A stretch of DNA of 38,885 bases from Bacteroidales bacterium (GTDB lineage Bacteria; Bacteroidota; Bacteroidia; Bacteroidales; Paludibacteraceae), in NCBI GenBank assembly GCA_022783865.1, contig JALFYY010000021.1:1-38885 (forward strand). The letters are read 5' to 3'. This document shows, piece by piece, positions 16,659 through 26,379 of this stretch; position 1 is the stretch's first letter, and the number at the start of each line of letters is the position of its first letter. The translations under genes were made by a program, and so were the position numbers. The notes under the pieces are model-generated. The model was not told where the DNA came from and did not search any database. It was given only the letters and a program-made list of their open reading frames with translations.

Positions 16659-17294
16659 ATGAAGAAGAAGTTCTATGTGGTATGGTCGGGTCGTGAGCCG
16701 GGAATCTACGACTCGTGGACAGCATGCGAGAAACAGGTGAAAGGAGCGGAAGGAGCACAATATAAGAGTTTTCCGACCCGTCAGGAAGCCGAAACCGCAT
16801 TCGCACGTTCACCTTGGCAATATATATCGAAGGGTGGTAGCGGAGAAGTAAAAAAAGCGGATTGGCGCAACTTGCCGCCTCACGAACAACCCGTTTTTCC
16901 TGCGTTGGCGGTAGATGCGGCATGCTCGGGCAATCCGGGAGTAATGGAGTTCCAAGGCGTGGATGCACTCACAGGGAAACAGATTTTTCACCGTGGTCCT
17001 TACGAACAGGGAACCAACAATATAGGGGAGTTCCTCGCTATCGTATTAGGACTGATTTTGCTCCAAAAGAACCAATCGCCGATGCCCCTTTATTCGGATA
17101 GCCGTACGGCACTGGCATGGGTGCGGAAGAAAAAGGCAGCCACCAAGTTGCAACCCAACAAGCAGAACGCACCTCTGATGGACGCTTTGCGTATTGCTGA
17201 AAACTGGCTGCAAAACAATACCTATACCACCCGTCTTCTGAAATGGGATACAGAGCGATGGGGCGAAATACCTGCCGACTTCGGACGGAAATGA
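16659..17294 (+). CDS. Ribonuclease H with N-terminal viroplasmin domain
   Basis: The 211-residue protein has an N-terminal viroplasmin-like nucleic-acid-binding domain (KKFYVVWSGREPGIYDSW, residues 2 to about 45) and a C-terminal RNase H fold. The catalytic acidic residues can be traced in AVDAACSGNPG, TNNIGEFLAIV, LYSDSRTALAW and the final KWDTERWGEIPADFGRK. It cuts RNA in RNA-DNA hybrids. The ATG at 16659 begins the conserved MKKKFYVVW; a TTG twelve bases earlier is possible but unnecessary. It may be transcribed from the promoter at 16489. Confidence 0.9.
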   Translation: MKKKFYVVWSGREPGIYDSWTACEKQVKGAEGAQYKSFPTRQEAETAFARSPWQYISKGGSGEVKKADWRNLPPHEQPVFPALAVDAACSGNPGVMEFQGVDALTGKQIFHRGPYEQGTNNIGEFLAIVLGLILLQKNQSPMPLYSDSRTALAWVRKKKAATKLQPNKQNAPLMDALRIAENWLQNNTYTTRLLKWDTERWGEIPADFGRK

Positions 17295-17304
17295 TACATC
17301 GTAC

Positions 17305-17348
17305 CTGACCGCTACCCGACTGCTACCCGACCGCTACGCCACCGCTGA
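17305..17348 (+). repeat. 11-bp tandem array, unit CCGACCGCTAC (4 units)
   Basis: Four 11-mers lie head to tail after the RNase H stop: CTGACCGCTAC, CCGACTGCTAC, CCGACCGCTAC and a degenerate GCCACCGCTGA. The sequence is unrelated to the GTTATTATTTG arrays but has the same period. Confidence 0.75.
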
Positions 17349-17393
17349 TACATATTTGTCACACCTGTATTTTGGTTATCCGTCTTTCGGCTC

Positions 17394-17424
17394 TTGCACA
17401 ATCAACCGATTTGACGTATCTTTG
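17394..17424 (+). promoter_or_regulatory. Promoter of the pRiA4b ORF-3-like gene and miaA
   Basis: TTG (17394-17396) and TATCTTTG (17417-17424) are 20 bp apart; the ATG is 22 bases downstream. Confidence 0.7.
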
Positions 17425-17445
17425 CAGGATAAAAACCTATTGGAT

Positions 17446-17991
17446 ATGATATATCGTTTTACATTAATGTGCGACGAAGTGGATAACTTCAAACGCATCT
17501 TCGAAGCAGACTCCGAAGCTACGTTCCTTCAGTTCCATAACGCTATCCTGGAGTCGGTTGGCTATCCTGACGACCAGATGACTTCGTTCTTTATCTGCAA
17601 CGACCGTTGGGAAAAAGAACAGGAAGTGACCCTCATGGAGATGGAATCGACCTACGAATACGACAATATGGTAATGGAATCGACCCGCTTGAGCGAACTC
17701 CTTACCGAAGAGAAACAGAAACTCATCTATGTATTCGATCCGATGTTCGAACGCAATTTCTTCGGGGAACTGACCGCTATCCTGCCCGGTAAGAATATGG
17801 AAGGCGTGCAGTGTGTAGAGAAAAAAGGCAAAGCACCGGTGCAGTTGCAAACCGAAGACGACCTGATGTCTTCGCTGAATGCAACGCCCGATATAGACGA
17901 GGATTTCTATGGCGATTCCGAGTACGACCTTGACGAACTCGACCCCGATGGCTATGGCGATTTGAGCTTCGACGACAACAGTATTCTCTAA
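17446..17991 (+). CDS. pRiA4b ORF-3-like (IS1096 passenger TnpR-like) protein
   Basis: The 181-residue acidic protein opens with IYRFTLMCDEVDNFKRIFE and resembles the pRiA4b ORF-3 family, which is widespread as a single chromosomal gene in Bacteroidales. The C-terminal 35 residues are strongly acidic (SEYDLDELDPDGYGDL). The family name refers to mobile elements, but nothing here suggests transposition. The ATG at 17446 follows a good promoter; earlier in-frame starts would precede it. It is four bases ahead of miaA and probably co-transcribed. Function unknown. Confidence 0.75.
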   Translation: MIYRFTLMCDEVDNFKRIFEADSEATFLQFHNAILESVGYPDDQMTSFFICNDRWEKEQEVTLMEMESTYEYDNMVMESTRLSELLTEEKQKLIYVFDPMFERNFFGELTAILPGKNMEGVQCVEKKGKAPVQLQTEDDLMSSLNATPDIDEDFYGDSEYDLDELDPDGYGDLSFDDNSIL

Positions 17992-17995
17992 AACC

Positions 17996-18913
17996 TTGTC
18001 CGCTCCTATCGAACCGACGCTGATTATATTGTTAGGTCCAACGGGCGTAGGCAAAACCGACTTGAGCATTGCTTTGGCGCAACGGTTGGCTTGCCCTGTC
18101 GTATCGGCAGACTCCCGGCAGATATTCCGTGAACTGCCTGTCGGTACTGCAGCCCCTACGGCTGAAGAACTTGGTAAGGTGGAGCATTGGTTCATAGGAA
18201 ACAAGTCGGTGGAGGAAGATTACAATGCCGGGCAATACGAAGCCGAAGTATTGCCGATGATTACCGGTTATCTGGCATCGCACGAAGCATTGTTGATGGT
18301 GGGGGGTAGTATGATGTATATCGACGCTGTCTGCAAGGGATTCGACTATTTGCCTCAGGTGCCGCAAACCGTGCGGCAGCAAGTACGGAACGACTACGAA
18401 GCGAAAGGGCTGGAATGGCTGCAAAGCGAGTTGATGCGTTTGGACCCGGACTACTGCCGTCAGGTGGATTTGCAAAACCCTCAACGCCTGATGCACGCTG
18501 TAGAGATTAGTCTTGTTGCCGGCAAACCCTATTCCGCTTTTCGGACGGGAACAGCCAAAAAGCGGCCTTTCCGTATCCTGAAAGTCGGCTTGCAAAGGGA
18601 TAGGGCAGAGTTGTACGAACGCATCAACAGGCGTGTTGCACAAATGATGGCACAAGGTTTGTTGCAAGAAGCGGAAAAGGTATATCCTTACCGGCATAAG
18701 AACAGTTTGAATACGGTCGGTTACAAAGAGCTTTTTGCTTATATCGACGGCAAATGCACTTTGGACGAGGCGGTAGATAAAATACGGCAGAACTCGCGTC
18801 ACTATGCCAAACGGCAACTTACGTGGTTCCGTCAGGATACGGAAATACATTGGTTCGATGCCGGTAACGTAACAGTAGATGATATTATACAATTATATGA
18901 AAGCAGTAAGTAA
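17996..18913 (+). CDS. miaA: tRNA dimethylallyltransferase MiaA
   Basis: The 305-residue enzyme has the P-loop LLGPTGVGKTDLS near residue 11, the SADSRQIFRELPVGTAAP segment and the VEHWFIG substrate region. Later come VGGSMMYIDAVCKGFD and the C-terminal TRQL-like segment AKRQLTWFRQD. It adds an isoprenoid to A37 of tRNAs reading UNN codons. The start appears to be TTG at 17996, since no suitable ATG precedes the P-loop. Its end overlaps the next gene by 17 bases. Confidence 0.93.
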   Translation: MSAPIEPTLIILLGPTGVGKTDLSIALAQRLACPVVSADSRQIFRELPVGTAAPTAEELGKVEHWFIGNKSVEEDYNAGQYEAEVLPMITGYLASHEALLMVGGSMMYIDAVCKGFDYLPQVPQTVRQQVRNDYEAKGLEWLQSELMRLDPDYCRQVDLQNPQRLMHAVEISLVAGKPYSAFRTGTAKKRPFRILKVGLQRDRAELYERINRRVAQMMAQGLLQEAEKVYPYRHKNSLNTVGYKELFAYIDGKCTLDEAVDKIRQNSRHYAKRQLTWFRQDTEIHWFDAGNVTVDDIIQLYESSK

Positions 18914-20291
18914 GTATATTTTGTTCGCTTTGTGCATGGTGTTATGTGCTTGCAACAACGATGATGTGGACTTCACCTATTCGCCCGCCACACCGCACGC
19001 CGGACAACGGATAGTGTTCAATAACCTGACCGGTGAGGGTGAAGACTGGGCATGGAATTTTGGCGATGGTACTGAGTCAACCTCCAAGTATCCGACCAAG
19101 GTATATAGCGACCCCGGTACGTATGTGGTGACACTCAATGTGGATAAAAAGAAATGGCTCACCGTGAGCAAAACGATAACGGTGCTTGATACCGTTCCTA
19201 CGATTGCAATGTCCACCGACAGCGTTTGCTACTATCAGGCAGTGGAGTTCTCCGCCGATTTCTTCAACCCTTATTCTTTGGCGGTTTCCTATCGCTGGAC
19301 CTTGCCCGAATATGCCGTTCTGCAAGAGGGTGAACTCACAGATGGCAAGCTGACGGTATATTTCACGGAGTACAATGTGGACGCTACCGTTATGCTCTAT
19401 CTCACTGTCGGTGACAAAACCGATACGCTGCAAACCGCTTTCCGGGTGCATGATACGCCAGCAACCGGACTCTTGTTTGCCACTGCCGGCAAACAACTCT
19501 ATCGCCAGCGGCTCTACGATTACGGAGTGGACAGAGCCAACCGGTTGCCTGTTGACGCACAATATCTGACCGGCGTTGCGGCACTCTTGCCAAAAGAGGA
19601 CGAACTCTTTATCCTCAATGCCGACCCGACAGAAAAAGGTGCTGTCTATAAGATGGATTTGGCTACGCAACAATTGACTACGGTCATTCGCAACAGTGTT
19701 GCGGACAACGCTTTCGGATACTATGGCGGTACGATAGCAGGCGGGTATCTGTATTGGACAAACGCTGCGCACAACATATATCGTATTCCGCTCACAGCGG
19801 ACAATTTGCAATGGGATGCCGACGAGAAATATCTGTATGCCGCCGCTTTGGCTCTGACCGGCTTTCTGCCGGGCGAGAGCGCAGATGTGGCACAATACGC
19901 ACAAACTTTCTTCTGTCCTGCAACCAAAGGGATTTATCTCTTCACAGAGCAGGATATCGCTTCCGGCGTTGCACCTCAGACAGCGGCTATACTGCAGGAT
20001 TATGCCGTTTCTGCTATAGGGATTGATGCCATTGCCCGCAAAATCTATTTTGTGGCTGACGGACAATTGTGGGTAAGCAATATCAATGGTGCTTATCCGA
20101 AAGCCCTGACGGCTACTACGGGTATGATGGCCATCGACAATACCGGCAACCGCATTTATTTCTCCGATGCGGAAGGTATATCCTATCTGCCGTTGATGCA
20201 GTCGCCCAACAACAATACCGCTATGAAAGCAACCCGCTTCAATTCTATCACCGATATCGTTGCTTTGGCAGTCGATAACAAGAAACGTTAA
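18897..20291 (+). CDS. PKD-domain lipoprotein with beta-propeller-like C-terminal part
   Basis: The 464-residue protein has a lipoprotein signal peptide with lipobox LCAC near residues 16-19. A PKD domain follows (about residues 25-95, with the typical WNFGDGTESTSKYPTKVYSDPG), then a second immunoglobulin-like segment (about 96-190). The rest consists of repeated blade-like stretches (LYWTNAAHNIYRIPL, KIYFVADGQLWVSNI, GNRIYFSDAEGISYLPL) resembling a YWTD-type propeller. It is probably a surface or periplasmic binding protein. ATG at 18897 is preferred to the ATG at 18879, because it starts the signal peptide. It overlaps miaA and precedes glycogen synthase by six bases. Confidence 0.8.
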   Translation: MKAVSKYILFALCMVLCACNNDDVDFTYSPATPHAGQRIVFNNLTGEGEDWAWNFGDGTESTSKYPTKVYSDPGTYVVTLNVDKKKWLTVSKTITVLDTVPTIAMSTDSVCYYQAVEFSADFFNPYSLAVSYRWTLPEYAVLQEGELTDGKLTVYFTEYNVDATVMLYLTVGDKTDTLQTAFRVHDTPATGLLFATAGKQLYRQRLYDYGVDRANRLPVDAQYLTGVAALLPKEDELFILNADPTEKGAVYKMDLATQQLTTVIRNSVADNAFGYYGGTIAGGYLYWTNAAHNIYRIPLTADNLQWDADEKYLYAAALALTGFLPGESADVAQYAQTFFCPATKGIYLFTEQDIASGVAPQTAAILQDYAVSAIGIDAIARKIYFVADGQLWVSNINGAYPKALTATTGMMAIDNTGNRIYFSDAEGISYLPLMQSPNNNTAMKATRFNSITDIVALAVDNKKR

Positions 20292-20297
20292 TTACCT

Positions 20298-21890
20298 ATG
20301 CAACCTGATTATATTTTCGAAACCAGTTGGGAAGTGTGCAACCGGGTAGGCGGTATCTATGCCGTTCTTTCCACCCGTGCGGCTTCTATGCAAAAAGAGC
20401 ATAAAGACAAAGTTTTTTTCGTAGGACCCGATATCTGGCATGAAACGGAAAGTCCCTGTTTCAAAGAAACCAGATCGCTGCTTGCCGATTGGCAGAAACA
20501 AGCTGCCAAAGAGGGTTTGCGTGTCCGTGTAGGACGCTGGCTTGTACCGGGAAAACCGATTGCTGTCTTGGTGGATTATCGCCCCTTTATGGAGCAGAAG
20601 AACCAAATATACGAGCATTTTTGGAACTTGTACCAAGTGAATTCTCTGCCCGCTTATGGCGATTACGACGAGTCGTCGGTCTTCGGTTATGCTACCGGCG
20701 TAGTGATGGATAGCATTTATCGGTTCTACGGCTTGGAAAAGAGCCGTGTGGTGGCGCATTTCAACGAATGGATGACTTCGTTCGGACTATTCTATATCAA
20801 AGAGCACGCACCAGCAATAGGAACATTGTTCACTACTCATGCTACTTCTATCGGACGCTCGATTGCCGGCAACAACAAACCGCTATACGACTATTTCACC
20901 GGTTATCACGGTGACCAGATGGCAGAAGAACTGAACATGGTATCGAAACACTCTACCGAAAAGCAGGCAGCGCATTTTGCCGATTGTTTTACTACGGTGA
21001 GCGAAATCACAGACCGTGAATGCCGTCAGTTGCTCGATAAGGCGGCGGATGTGGTAACACCCAATGGCTTTGAGGCGGATTTTGTACCGAAAACAGCGGG
21101 TGTGTTTGCCCGAAAGAGAGCTGAGGCACGAAAAAAACTCTGTTCTGTGGCAGAACAAGTGTTGGGATATGGTTTGGACGATGATACGTTGTTTGTTTGT
21201 ACCGCAGGACGATACGAATGGAAAAACAAAGGTATCGATGCTTATCTGCATGCGCTCAAACAACTGACCGACAAGCCGTTGGCACACCCTGTAGTGGCAT
21301 TCCTAATGGTGCCGGCATGGCAGAAAGGAGCTTATCCTGAATTGGGCGTAGAGAGCCGTTTTGCTACACACCGCCTGTACAATCCGCAGGGCGATCCGGT
21401 GATGCACACATTGCGCTATCTTAATATCCAAAACAGGAAGGAAGACAGGGTGAAGGTGATTTTTGTGCCTTCGTATCTCAATGGCAACGACGGTGTTTTC
21501 AATATGCCTTACTACGATTTGCTGATAGGAATGGACGCTACCGTATTCCCGTCGTATTACGAGCCTTGGGGTTATACACCATTGGAGAGTGCGGCTTTTC
21601 ATGTTCCTACCGTCACTACCGATTTGGCGGGCTTCGGACAATGGGCAAAGCAATATTCCGCCGGCATCACTGAAGGTGTGGAAGTAATCCATCGTATTGA
21701 CAGCAATTGGGCAGAAGTTGTGCAGCACATCGCTTGTGCTTTGGAGCAATATATCAATCTTCCGGCAGAACAGAAACAGCAAACCCGTAATGCTGCTGCC
21801 GCTGTGGCGGAAAAAGCATCGTGGGAACACTTCTTCGCCTGCTATAAAGAAGCGTATGCATTCGCATTGCAGGCAGAAAACAGCAAATGA
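20298..21890 (+). CDS. Glycogen synthase (eukaryotic-like, GT3-type)
   Basis: The 530-residue glycosyltransferase begins FETSWEVCNRVGGIYAVLSTRA, the sugar-nucleotide-binding start of the glycogen synthase type found in Bacteroidetes. Other conserved stretches are GYHGDQMAEELNMVSKHSTEKQAAHFADCFTTVS (split here for reading), VTPNGFE, and the catalytic E-x7-E in YYEPWGYTPLESA near residue 420. It elongates glycogen, probably from UDP-glucose. It converges on the phosphorylase gene that breaks glycogen down. A classical GlgA of the GT5 type is less likely from the N-terminus. Confidence 0.88.
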   Translation: MQPDYIFETSWEVCNRVGGIYAVLSTRAASMQKEHKDKVFFVGPDIWHETESPCFKETRSLLADWQKQAAKEGLRVRVGRWLVPGKPIAVLVDYRPFMEQKNQIYEHFWNLYQVNSLPAYGDYDESSVFGYATGVVMDSIYRFYGLEKSRVVAHFNEWMTSFGLFYIKEHAPAIGTLFTTHATSIGRSIAGNNKPLYDYFTGYHGDQMAEELNMVSKHSTEKQAAHFADCFTTVSEITDRECRQLLDKAADVVTPNGFEADFVPKTAGVFARKRAEARKKLCSVAEQVLGYGLDDDTLFVCTAGRYEWKNKGIDAYLHALKQLTDKPLAHPVVAFLMVPAWQKGAYPELGVESRFATHRLYNPQGDPVMHTLRYLNIQNRKEDRVKVIFVPSYLNGNDGVFNMPYYDLLIGMDATVFPSYYEPWGYTPLESAAFHVPTVTTDLAGFGQWAKQYSAGITEGVEVIHRIDSNWAEVVQHIACALEQYINLPAEQKQQTRNAAAAVAEKASWEHFFACYKEAYAFALQAENSK

Positions 21891-22018
21891 ATGCTGTAAA
21901 TGATGGTTCACGTTTGAAGGTGTGGATTATTCTATGCTTGTCAGTGCAGGTCACTTGGCAGTAACCGACGTAAGAAACAAGTAGAAAGAATAGTCGTATA
22001 TCTTTTTTATTCATTAAT

Positions 22019-22050
22019 CTTATGGCAATCCGATATCGGATTGCCATAAG
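22019..22050. terminator. Bidirectional terminator between glycogen synthase and phosphatase genes
   Basis: A perfect 32-base palindrome (16-bp arms starting CTTATGGCAATCCGAT) lies between the convergent genes, followed by TTTTAGTT on the forward strand. The T-run is short, so the strength is uncertain. Confidence 0.75.
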
Positions 22051-22056
22051 TTTTAG

Positions 22057-22521
22057 TTATAAGCCGTTGGCAGGTTGCAAGTGCTGCAGTAAGGCTTTGC
22101 AACCTGTTGCTATATCCCGGTAGGTTGCTTCGAAGTCACCTGTGTACCATGGGTCGGCAACATCGCGGCGGAGTCCGACGAAAGAGAGTAACAGACTTAT
22201 TTTCTGCTCTTTGTCTTCTCCGAGTATGCGACGCAGCCAATTGAGGTTGTTTTGGTCCATAGCAATGATACTGTCGTAGTAGCGATAGTCTTCTTGTGTG
22301 ATTTGGCGGGCGTGACGGGAAGAAAACGGAATGCCTTTTTCCCTCAGTTTCTGTTGGACAGGCGGATAAATGTCGTTGCCAATCTCTTCACGACTGGTAG
22401 CTGCCGAACTGATTTCGAACAGGTCGGTTAATCCTGCTTCTGCCACCAGCGCTTTCATCACAAACTCTGCCATCGGACTGCGGCATATATTGCCATGGCA
22501 GACAAACAGTATCTTTGTCAT
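22057..22521 (-). CDS. Low-molecular-weight protein-tyrosine phosphatase
   Basis: The 154-residue protein has the active-site loop VCHGNICRSPMAE (C-x5-R-S) near residue 8 and the general acid in DPWYTGDF near residue 120, both intact. Such enzymes remove phosphate from tyrosines, often in polysaccharide control. The ATG at 22521 starts the conserved MTKILFVCHGN; an upstream in-frame ATG at 22542 is less likely. It is co-directional with glycogen phosphorylase, but a terminator separates them, so the genes may be independent. Confidence 0.92.
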   Translation of the reverse strand: MTKILFVCHGNICRSPMAEFVMKALVAEAGLTDLFEISSAATSREEIGNDIYPPVQQKLREKGIPFSSRHARQITQEDYRYYDSIIAMDQNNLNWLRRILGEDKEQKISLLLSFVGLRRDVADPWYTGDFEATYRDIATGCKALLQHLQPANGL

Positions 22522-22542
22522 TTTGTGTCTTGTTATAAACAA

Positions 22543-22568
22543 GTTAGGAGCGATTGCCCGCTCCTAAC
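22543..22568 (-). terminator. Terminator after glycogen phosphorylase
   Basis: GTTAGGAGC and GCTCCTAAC form a 9-bp stem; on the reverse strand a T-rich TTGTTT tail follows. Confidence 0.7.
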
Positions 22569-22590
22569 CACAATTTTGTATGTATGGGGA

Positions 22591-25152
22591 TTAAATCCAA
22601 CGAACGTAGCAGAAATCCTGACGATGGGGCAGATCTGCGTTCTTGGGGAACATACGGAAAGCAAAGTTCAAAGCACCGGAGTAGTTGAGTTTGTAGTCGG
22701 TTTCAAAGCGCATGATGCTGCCTTCTGCCTGAACGAGGTTCAGTTCTTTGATTTCGTACAAACGCTCTTCGTGTTTGGAGTTCAGACGAACTACCACGAG
22801 TTCTACACCGATACACTTGTCGTTCAAGTCTTTGGTATCGATTTCCAAACCAAGATGATAGGTGTTGCCTACTTGTGGCTCTTGTGTCAACTCCTCAGGA
22901 ATCTGAACATTCTTGATATCGATAGCATCCCAGTGAGCCGCCATGTTCTCTTTCCAAAGGGTAATCTCTTTGGCTTTGCTATAGTTGTCAGCCACAAGTT
23001 CAGTGTGGCGTTTTGCCAGCTTGTTGTAGAATTTGGCGAAGTAGTCGTCCATCATACGCTTCGTGGTGAAACGGGGAGTGATTTCAGTAACCGACTTCTT
23101 GATAGTCTGAATCCAACGCGGAGAATAGCCTTGTTTGTTGCGCTCGTAGTACATCGGAATGATTTCGTTCTCCAACATCTGATAGATGGTTGCAGCATCC
23201 AATTGGTCTTGGTGTGCCTGGTTTTCGTAAGTACGTTTGTCTGTCAATGCCCATCCGGCACCTTCTACGTAGCCTTCCAACCACCATCCGTCCAATACGG
23301 AGAAGTTGAGTACGCCGTTCATTTGTGCTTTTTCACCGGATGTTCCGGATGCTTCCAACGGACGGGTAGGAGTGTTCAACCAAATGTCCACACCCGAAAT
23401 AAGGCGTTTGGCAAGACGCATATCGTAGTTCTCCAAGAAAACAATCTTGCCCAAGAACTGAGGCATACGGGAGATATCGAAAATGCGCTTAATCAAGCCT
23501 TGACCGCCACCGTCGGCAGGGTGTGCCTTACCTGTAAAGAGGAATTGTACGGGATACTTCGGATTGTTGACCAGCTTTTCCAAGCGCTCCAAGTCGGTGA
23601 AGAGCAGGTGGGCACGTTTGTAAGTGGCGAAACGACGACCGAAACCGATAATCAGCATGTTCGGATTCATTGCTTCCAATACACTTACGATGCGGTTCGG
23701 GTCACCTTGGTTCTTCATCCAATCCTCACGGAACTGCTCGCGGATATAGTCGATGAGTTTGTGTTTGAGCGACATACGTGTTTTCCAAATGGTTTCATCG
23801 GGAATGTTTTTGTAAGGCTCCCACATCTTCAGGTTCGATTGGTCGTTGTACCAACCTTCGGGCAAGTATTCTTTGTAGATTTTTTTCCATTCCGAAGCTG
23901 CCCATGTCGGCATGTGTACACCATTGGTAACATAGTCAACATGCAGTTCTTCAGGGAAATAGCCGGGCCAGATAGGAGAGAACATCTTTTGTGATACTTT
24001 GCCGTGCAACCAGCTTACGCCGTTCACTTCCTGGCAAGTGTTGCAGGCGAAAACGGACATCGAGAATTTCTCGCCGCTACCCGGGTGCTCACGTCCCATA
24101 TCGATGAATTGTCCCCAATCAATGCCTAATTTAGCAGGATATTCGTTCATATATTTGTAGAACAAACCTTCTTCGAAAGAGTCGTGTCCTGCAGGAACAG
24201 GCGTATGGCAAGTGTAGAGTGCAGAGGAGCGGACTACTTCCAATGCTTGGTTGAATGTCAAACCGTCTTCTTGGATAAGATCAACCAACCGTTGGATATT
24301 GATGAAAGCGGCGTGACCTTCGTTGCAGTGATATACATCTTTCTTGATGCCCAGTTTCTTCAGGGCGAGCATACCGCCGATACCCAACATAATCTCTTGT
24401 TTGATACGGTTTTCCCAATCACCGCCATAGAGCTGGTGTGTGATGGAGCGGTCCCATTCGGAGTTGAGTTCGTTGTCGGTATCCAGCAGATAGAGATTGA
24501 TACGGCCTACAGCTACTTTCCACAAGTAAGCATGCACCATACGTTCGGGATAAGGCACATCAATTACCATCGGTGTGCCATCCTCGTTTTTCACTTGGTG
24601 CAAAGGCAGGTTGGCAAAATTCTGTGCTTCGTAGTTGGCTACTTGTTGTCCTTCGGGCGAAAGGGTTTGTGTGAAATATCCGTAGCGATATAGAAAACCG
24701 ATAGCGGTCATATCTACGTTGCAGTCGGATGCTTCTTTGAGGTAGTCGCCCGCCAGGATACCCAAACCGCCGGAATATATCTTCAGTATATGGCTCAAAC
24801 CATATTCCATCGAGAAGTAGGCAATGCTCGGTTTGTTCGGATCTCTCTCTTCGTCCATGTAAGTGCGGAAATCGTTGTAGGTCTTGTCCAGCAGAGCCAT
24901 GAATTTTTTGTTTTTGCCCAGTTCTGTCAGTTTGTCGTAACTCAGGATGTTGAGCAACACAATCGGATTCGATTGGGCTTTGTGCCATGCGTCATTGTCA
25001 ATGTGGCGGAAGATGTTTTTTGCATCGGAATTCCAAACCCACCAGAGGTTGTATGCAATTTCTTCCAACTTTTTTAAGTTTGCAGGAATGTTAGCACGCA
25101 CGTTGATTTCTTTCCATGCGGGCTGATTCACTTCGCTTACTTTGATTCTCAT
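22591..25152 (-). CDS. glgP: Alpha-glucan (glycogen) phosphorylase
   Basis: The 853-residue enzyme is of the short alpha-glucan phosphorylase type (GT35). It has the early [10 protein letters not shown], then [33 protein letters not shown] (here quoted only to locate it, residues 110-145), CNEGHAAF, and the pyridoxal-phosphate region [16 protein letters not shown]. It releases glucose-1-phosphate from glycogen. A promoter lies 76 bases upstream and a terminator directly after. With the glycogen synthase on the other strand it makes a glycogen turnover locus. Confidence 0.93.
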   Translation of the reverse strand: MRIKVSEVNQPAWKEINVRANIPANLKKLEEIAYNLWWVWNSDAKNIFRHIDNDAWHKAQSNPIVLLNILSYDKLTELGKNKKFMALLDKTYNDFRTYMDEERDPNKPSIAYFSMEYGLSHILKIYSGGLGILAGDYLKEASDCNVDMTAIGFLYRYGYFTQTLSPEGQQVANYEAQNFANLPLHQVKNEDGTPMVIDVPYPERMVHAYLWKVAVGRINLYLLDTDNELNSEWDRSITHQLYGGDWENRIKQEIMLGIGGMLALKKLGIKKDVYHCNEGHAAFINIQRLVDLIQEDGLTFNQALEVVRSSALYTCHTPVPAGHDSFEEGLFYKYMNEYPAKLGIDWGQFIDMGREHPGSGEKFSMSVFACNTCQEVNGVSWLHGKVSQKMFSPIWPGYFPEELHVDYVTNGVHMPTWAASEWKKIYKEYLPEGWYNDQSNLKMWEPYKNIPDETIWKTRMSLKHKLIDYIREQFREDWMKNQGDPNRIVSVLEAMNPNMLIIGFGRRFATYKRAHLLFTDLERLEKLVNNPKYPVQFLFTGKAHPADGGGQGLIKRIFDISRMPQFLGKIVFLENYDMRLAKRLISGVDIWLNTPTRPLEASGTSGEKAQMNGVLNFSVLDGWWLEGYVEGAGWALTDKRTYENQAHQDQLDAATIYQMLENEIIPMYYERNKQGYSPRWIQTIKKSVTEITPRFTTKRMMDDYFAKFYNKLAKRHTELVADNYSKAKEITLWKENMAAHWDAIDIKNVQIPEELTQEPQVGNTYHLGLEIDTKDLNDKCIGVELVVVRLNSKHEERLYEIKELNLVQAEGSIMRFETDYKLNYSGALNFAFRMFPKNADLPHRQDFCYVRWI

Positions 25153-25227
25153 AACGTATAATTGATTTTGTTATTATTCTGATTATTAGTGTGTTCTTTT
25201 TATTTTTCGTTTTTGCAAAAAGGCGTA

Positions 25228-25235
25228 CAAAGGTA
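25228..25235 (-). promoter_or_regulatory. -7 element of the glgP promoter
   Basis: On the reverse strand this reads TACCTTTG; about 20 bases further upstream is TTTA rather than TTTG. The region 25153-25519 has no convincing gene; a 76-codon reverse frame at 25186-25416 would overlap this promoter. Confidence 0.6.
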
Positions 25236-25422
25236 GTAAAAAAAATCCGAATAATAAAGGACTGAAGCCTAAAAACTGACGAATGGTAGGATTTTGCCGC
25301 CTAATGTGCAGGAAAAGTAGGATAAACGGTAAAGTAATCAGCGGATTATAAAAAGCCAGCGGGTGCAAAGAGGTGTGTAAACTACTTCTGCATTTCGTTT
25401 GGCATGTCTCGTACATATCCCC

Positions 25423-25466
25423 GTATGACCCTTGTATAACCCTTGTATGACCCCTCTGCTATCCCT
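25423..25466 (+). repeat. 11-bp tandem array, unit GTATGACCCTT (4 units)
   Basis: GTATGACCCTT, GTATAACCCTT, GTATGACCCCT and the degenerate CTGCTATCCCT are head to tail in the spacer between glgP and the metallophosphatase. Confidence 0.75.
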
Positions 25467-25519
25467 CACTTGCTATGTTGCCGGAAGCATAGTGTCATCT
25501 TGCGGATAGCAACGGGCGA

Positions 25520-26359
25520 CTATTCTATGGTGAGTGTTATTTTGCCGAGATGGATGCCGCTTTTCCCCATTTGGGCAAGCAGAACATCTTTGCCGTCGAG
25601 ATTCTTAACGTACAGATTTTCTACTACTTTATGCGTGTGCCCACCTATGATAACGTCAATATTCCGACTGTTTTCGGCAAGCCACCGGTCGCAAATCTCA
25701 CTGTCTTTGCTTGCCTGATTGGTACCCAAGTGCGAAAGACAAACCACTACATCGCAACGCTCTTTCTTTCGCAATCGTTCGGCTGTTTTGTTGGCAACAG
25801 GCAAAGGATAAAGCCATTTCAGAGGGGCAAAGTTCTGCGGTGTAATCAGGTTGTCGGGTGCCACTCCGATTCCGAATATGCCTATGCGTAATCCTTTGCG
25901 ATTCAATATAGTATAGGGTTTGACAACACCCTCGAGCGGAGTGCCTGCGACTTCGTAGTTGGCACAAACTACATCGAACTTGGCATCTCTGAGAATCACA
26001 GCCAACGAATCAACACCATTGTCAAACTCATGGTTGCCCAAGGTAACAGCATCGTATTGCATACGGTTGAGCGCATCCACTTCTACACGGCCGTGGAAGA
26101 AGTTGAAATAGGGCGTTCCCTGACTGAAATCGCCGGCGTCCAACAGTAGCAAATCGGGGTCTGCAACCCGTTCTTTTTCAATGAGTCCCATGCGGCGGGC
26201 ATATCCTGCTCTGTCGCCTTTCGATGAGCCTTTGGCAAAAGGCTCCACTTGCGAATGCGTGTCGTTGGTGTGTAGTATGGTGAGGGTTGTTCGGGTGTTG
26301 TGCCGGTTGCAACCTGCGAGTGCCAATGCGATGATTAATAAGATACTATACCGTTTCAT
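25520..26359 (-). CDS. 5'-nucleotidase-type metallophosphatase lipoprotein
   Basis: The protein of about 279 residues has a lipoprotein signal peptide with lipobox LAGC near residue 16. The metal-binding motifs of the UshA-type catalytic domain follow in order: ILHTNDTHS, LLDAGDFSQG, TLGNHEFDNG, CLSHLG and IIGGHTHK. The C-terminal nucleotide-binding domain of UshA is absent. In many Bacteroides that domain is a separate neighbouring gene, but none is visible here. The ATG at 26359 starts a typical signal peptide. The gene follows mutL by about 15 to 20 bases and is probably in its operon. The substrate is not certain. Confidence 0.87.
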   Translation of the reverse strand: MKRYSILLIIALALAGCNRHNTRTTLTILHTNDTHSQVEPFAKGSSKGDRAGYARRMGLIEKERVADPDLLLLDAGDFSQGTPYFNFFHGRVEVDALNRMQYDAVTLGNHEFDNGVDSLAVILRDAKFDVVCANYEVAGTPLEGVVKPYTILNRKGLRIGIFGIGVAPDNLITPQNFAPLKWLYPLPVANKTAERLRKKERCDVVVCLSHLGTNQASKDSEICDRWLAENSRNIDVIIGGHTHKVVENLYVKNLDGKDVLLAQMGKSGIHLGKITLTIE

Positions 26360-26379
26360 ATACATTGTTTATAAGATGG

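Noticed and set aside
17446..17991. Mobile element passenger gene
   Set aside because: The family name suggests a mobile element, but there are no inverted ends or transposase, and it lies in a stable operon with miaA.
25186..25416. Reverse 76-codon hydrophobic frame
   Set aside because: It overlaps the glgP promoter and leader, has no family resemblance and starts without a promoter.
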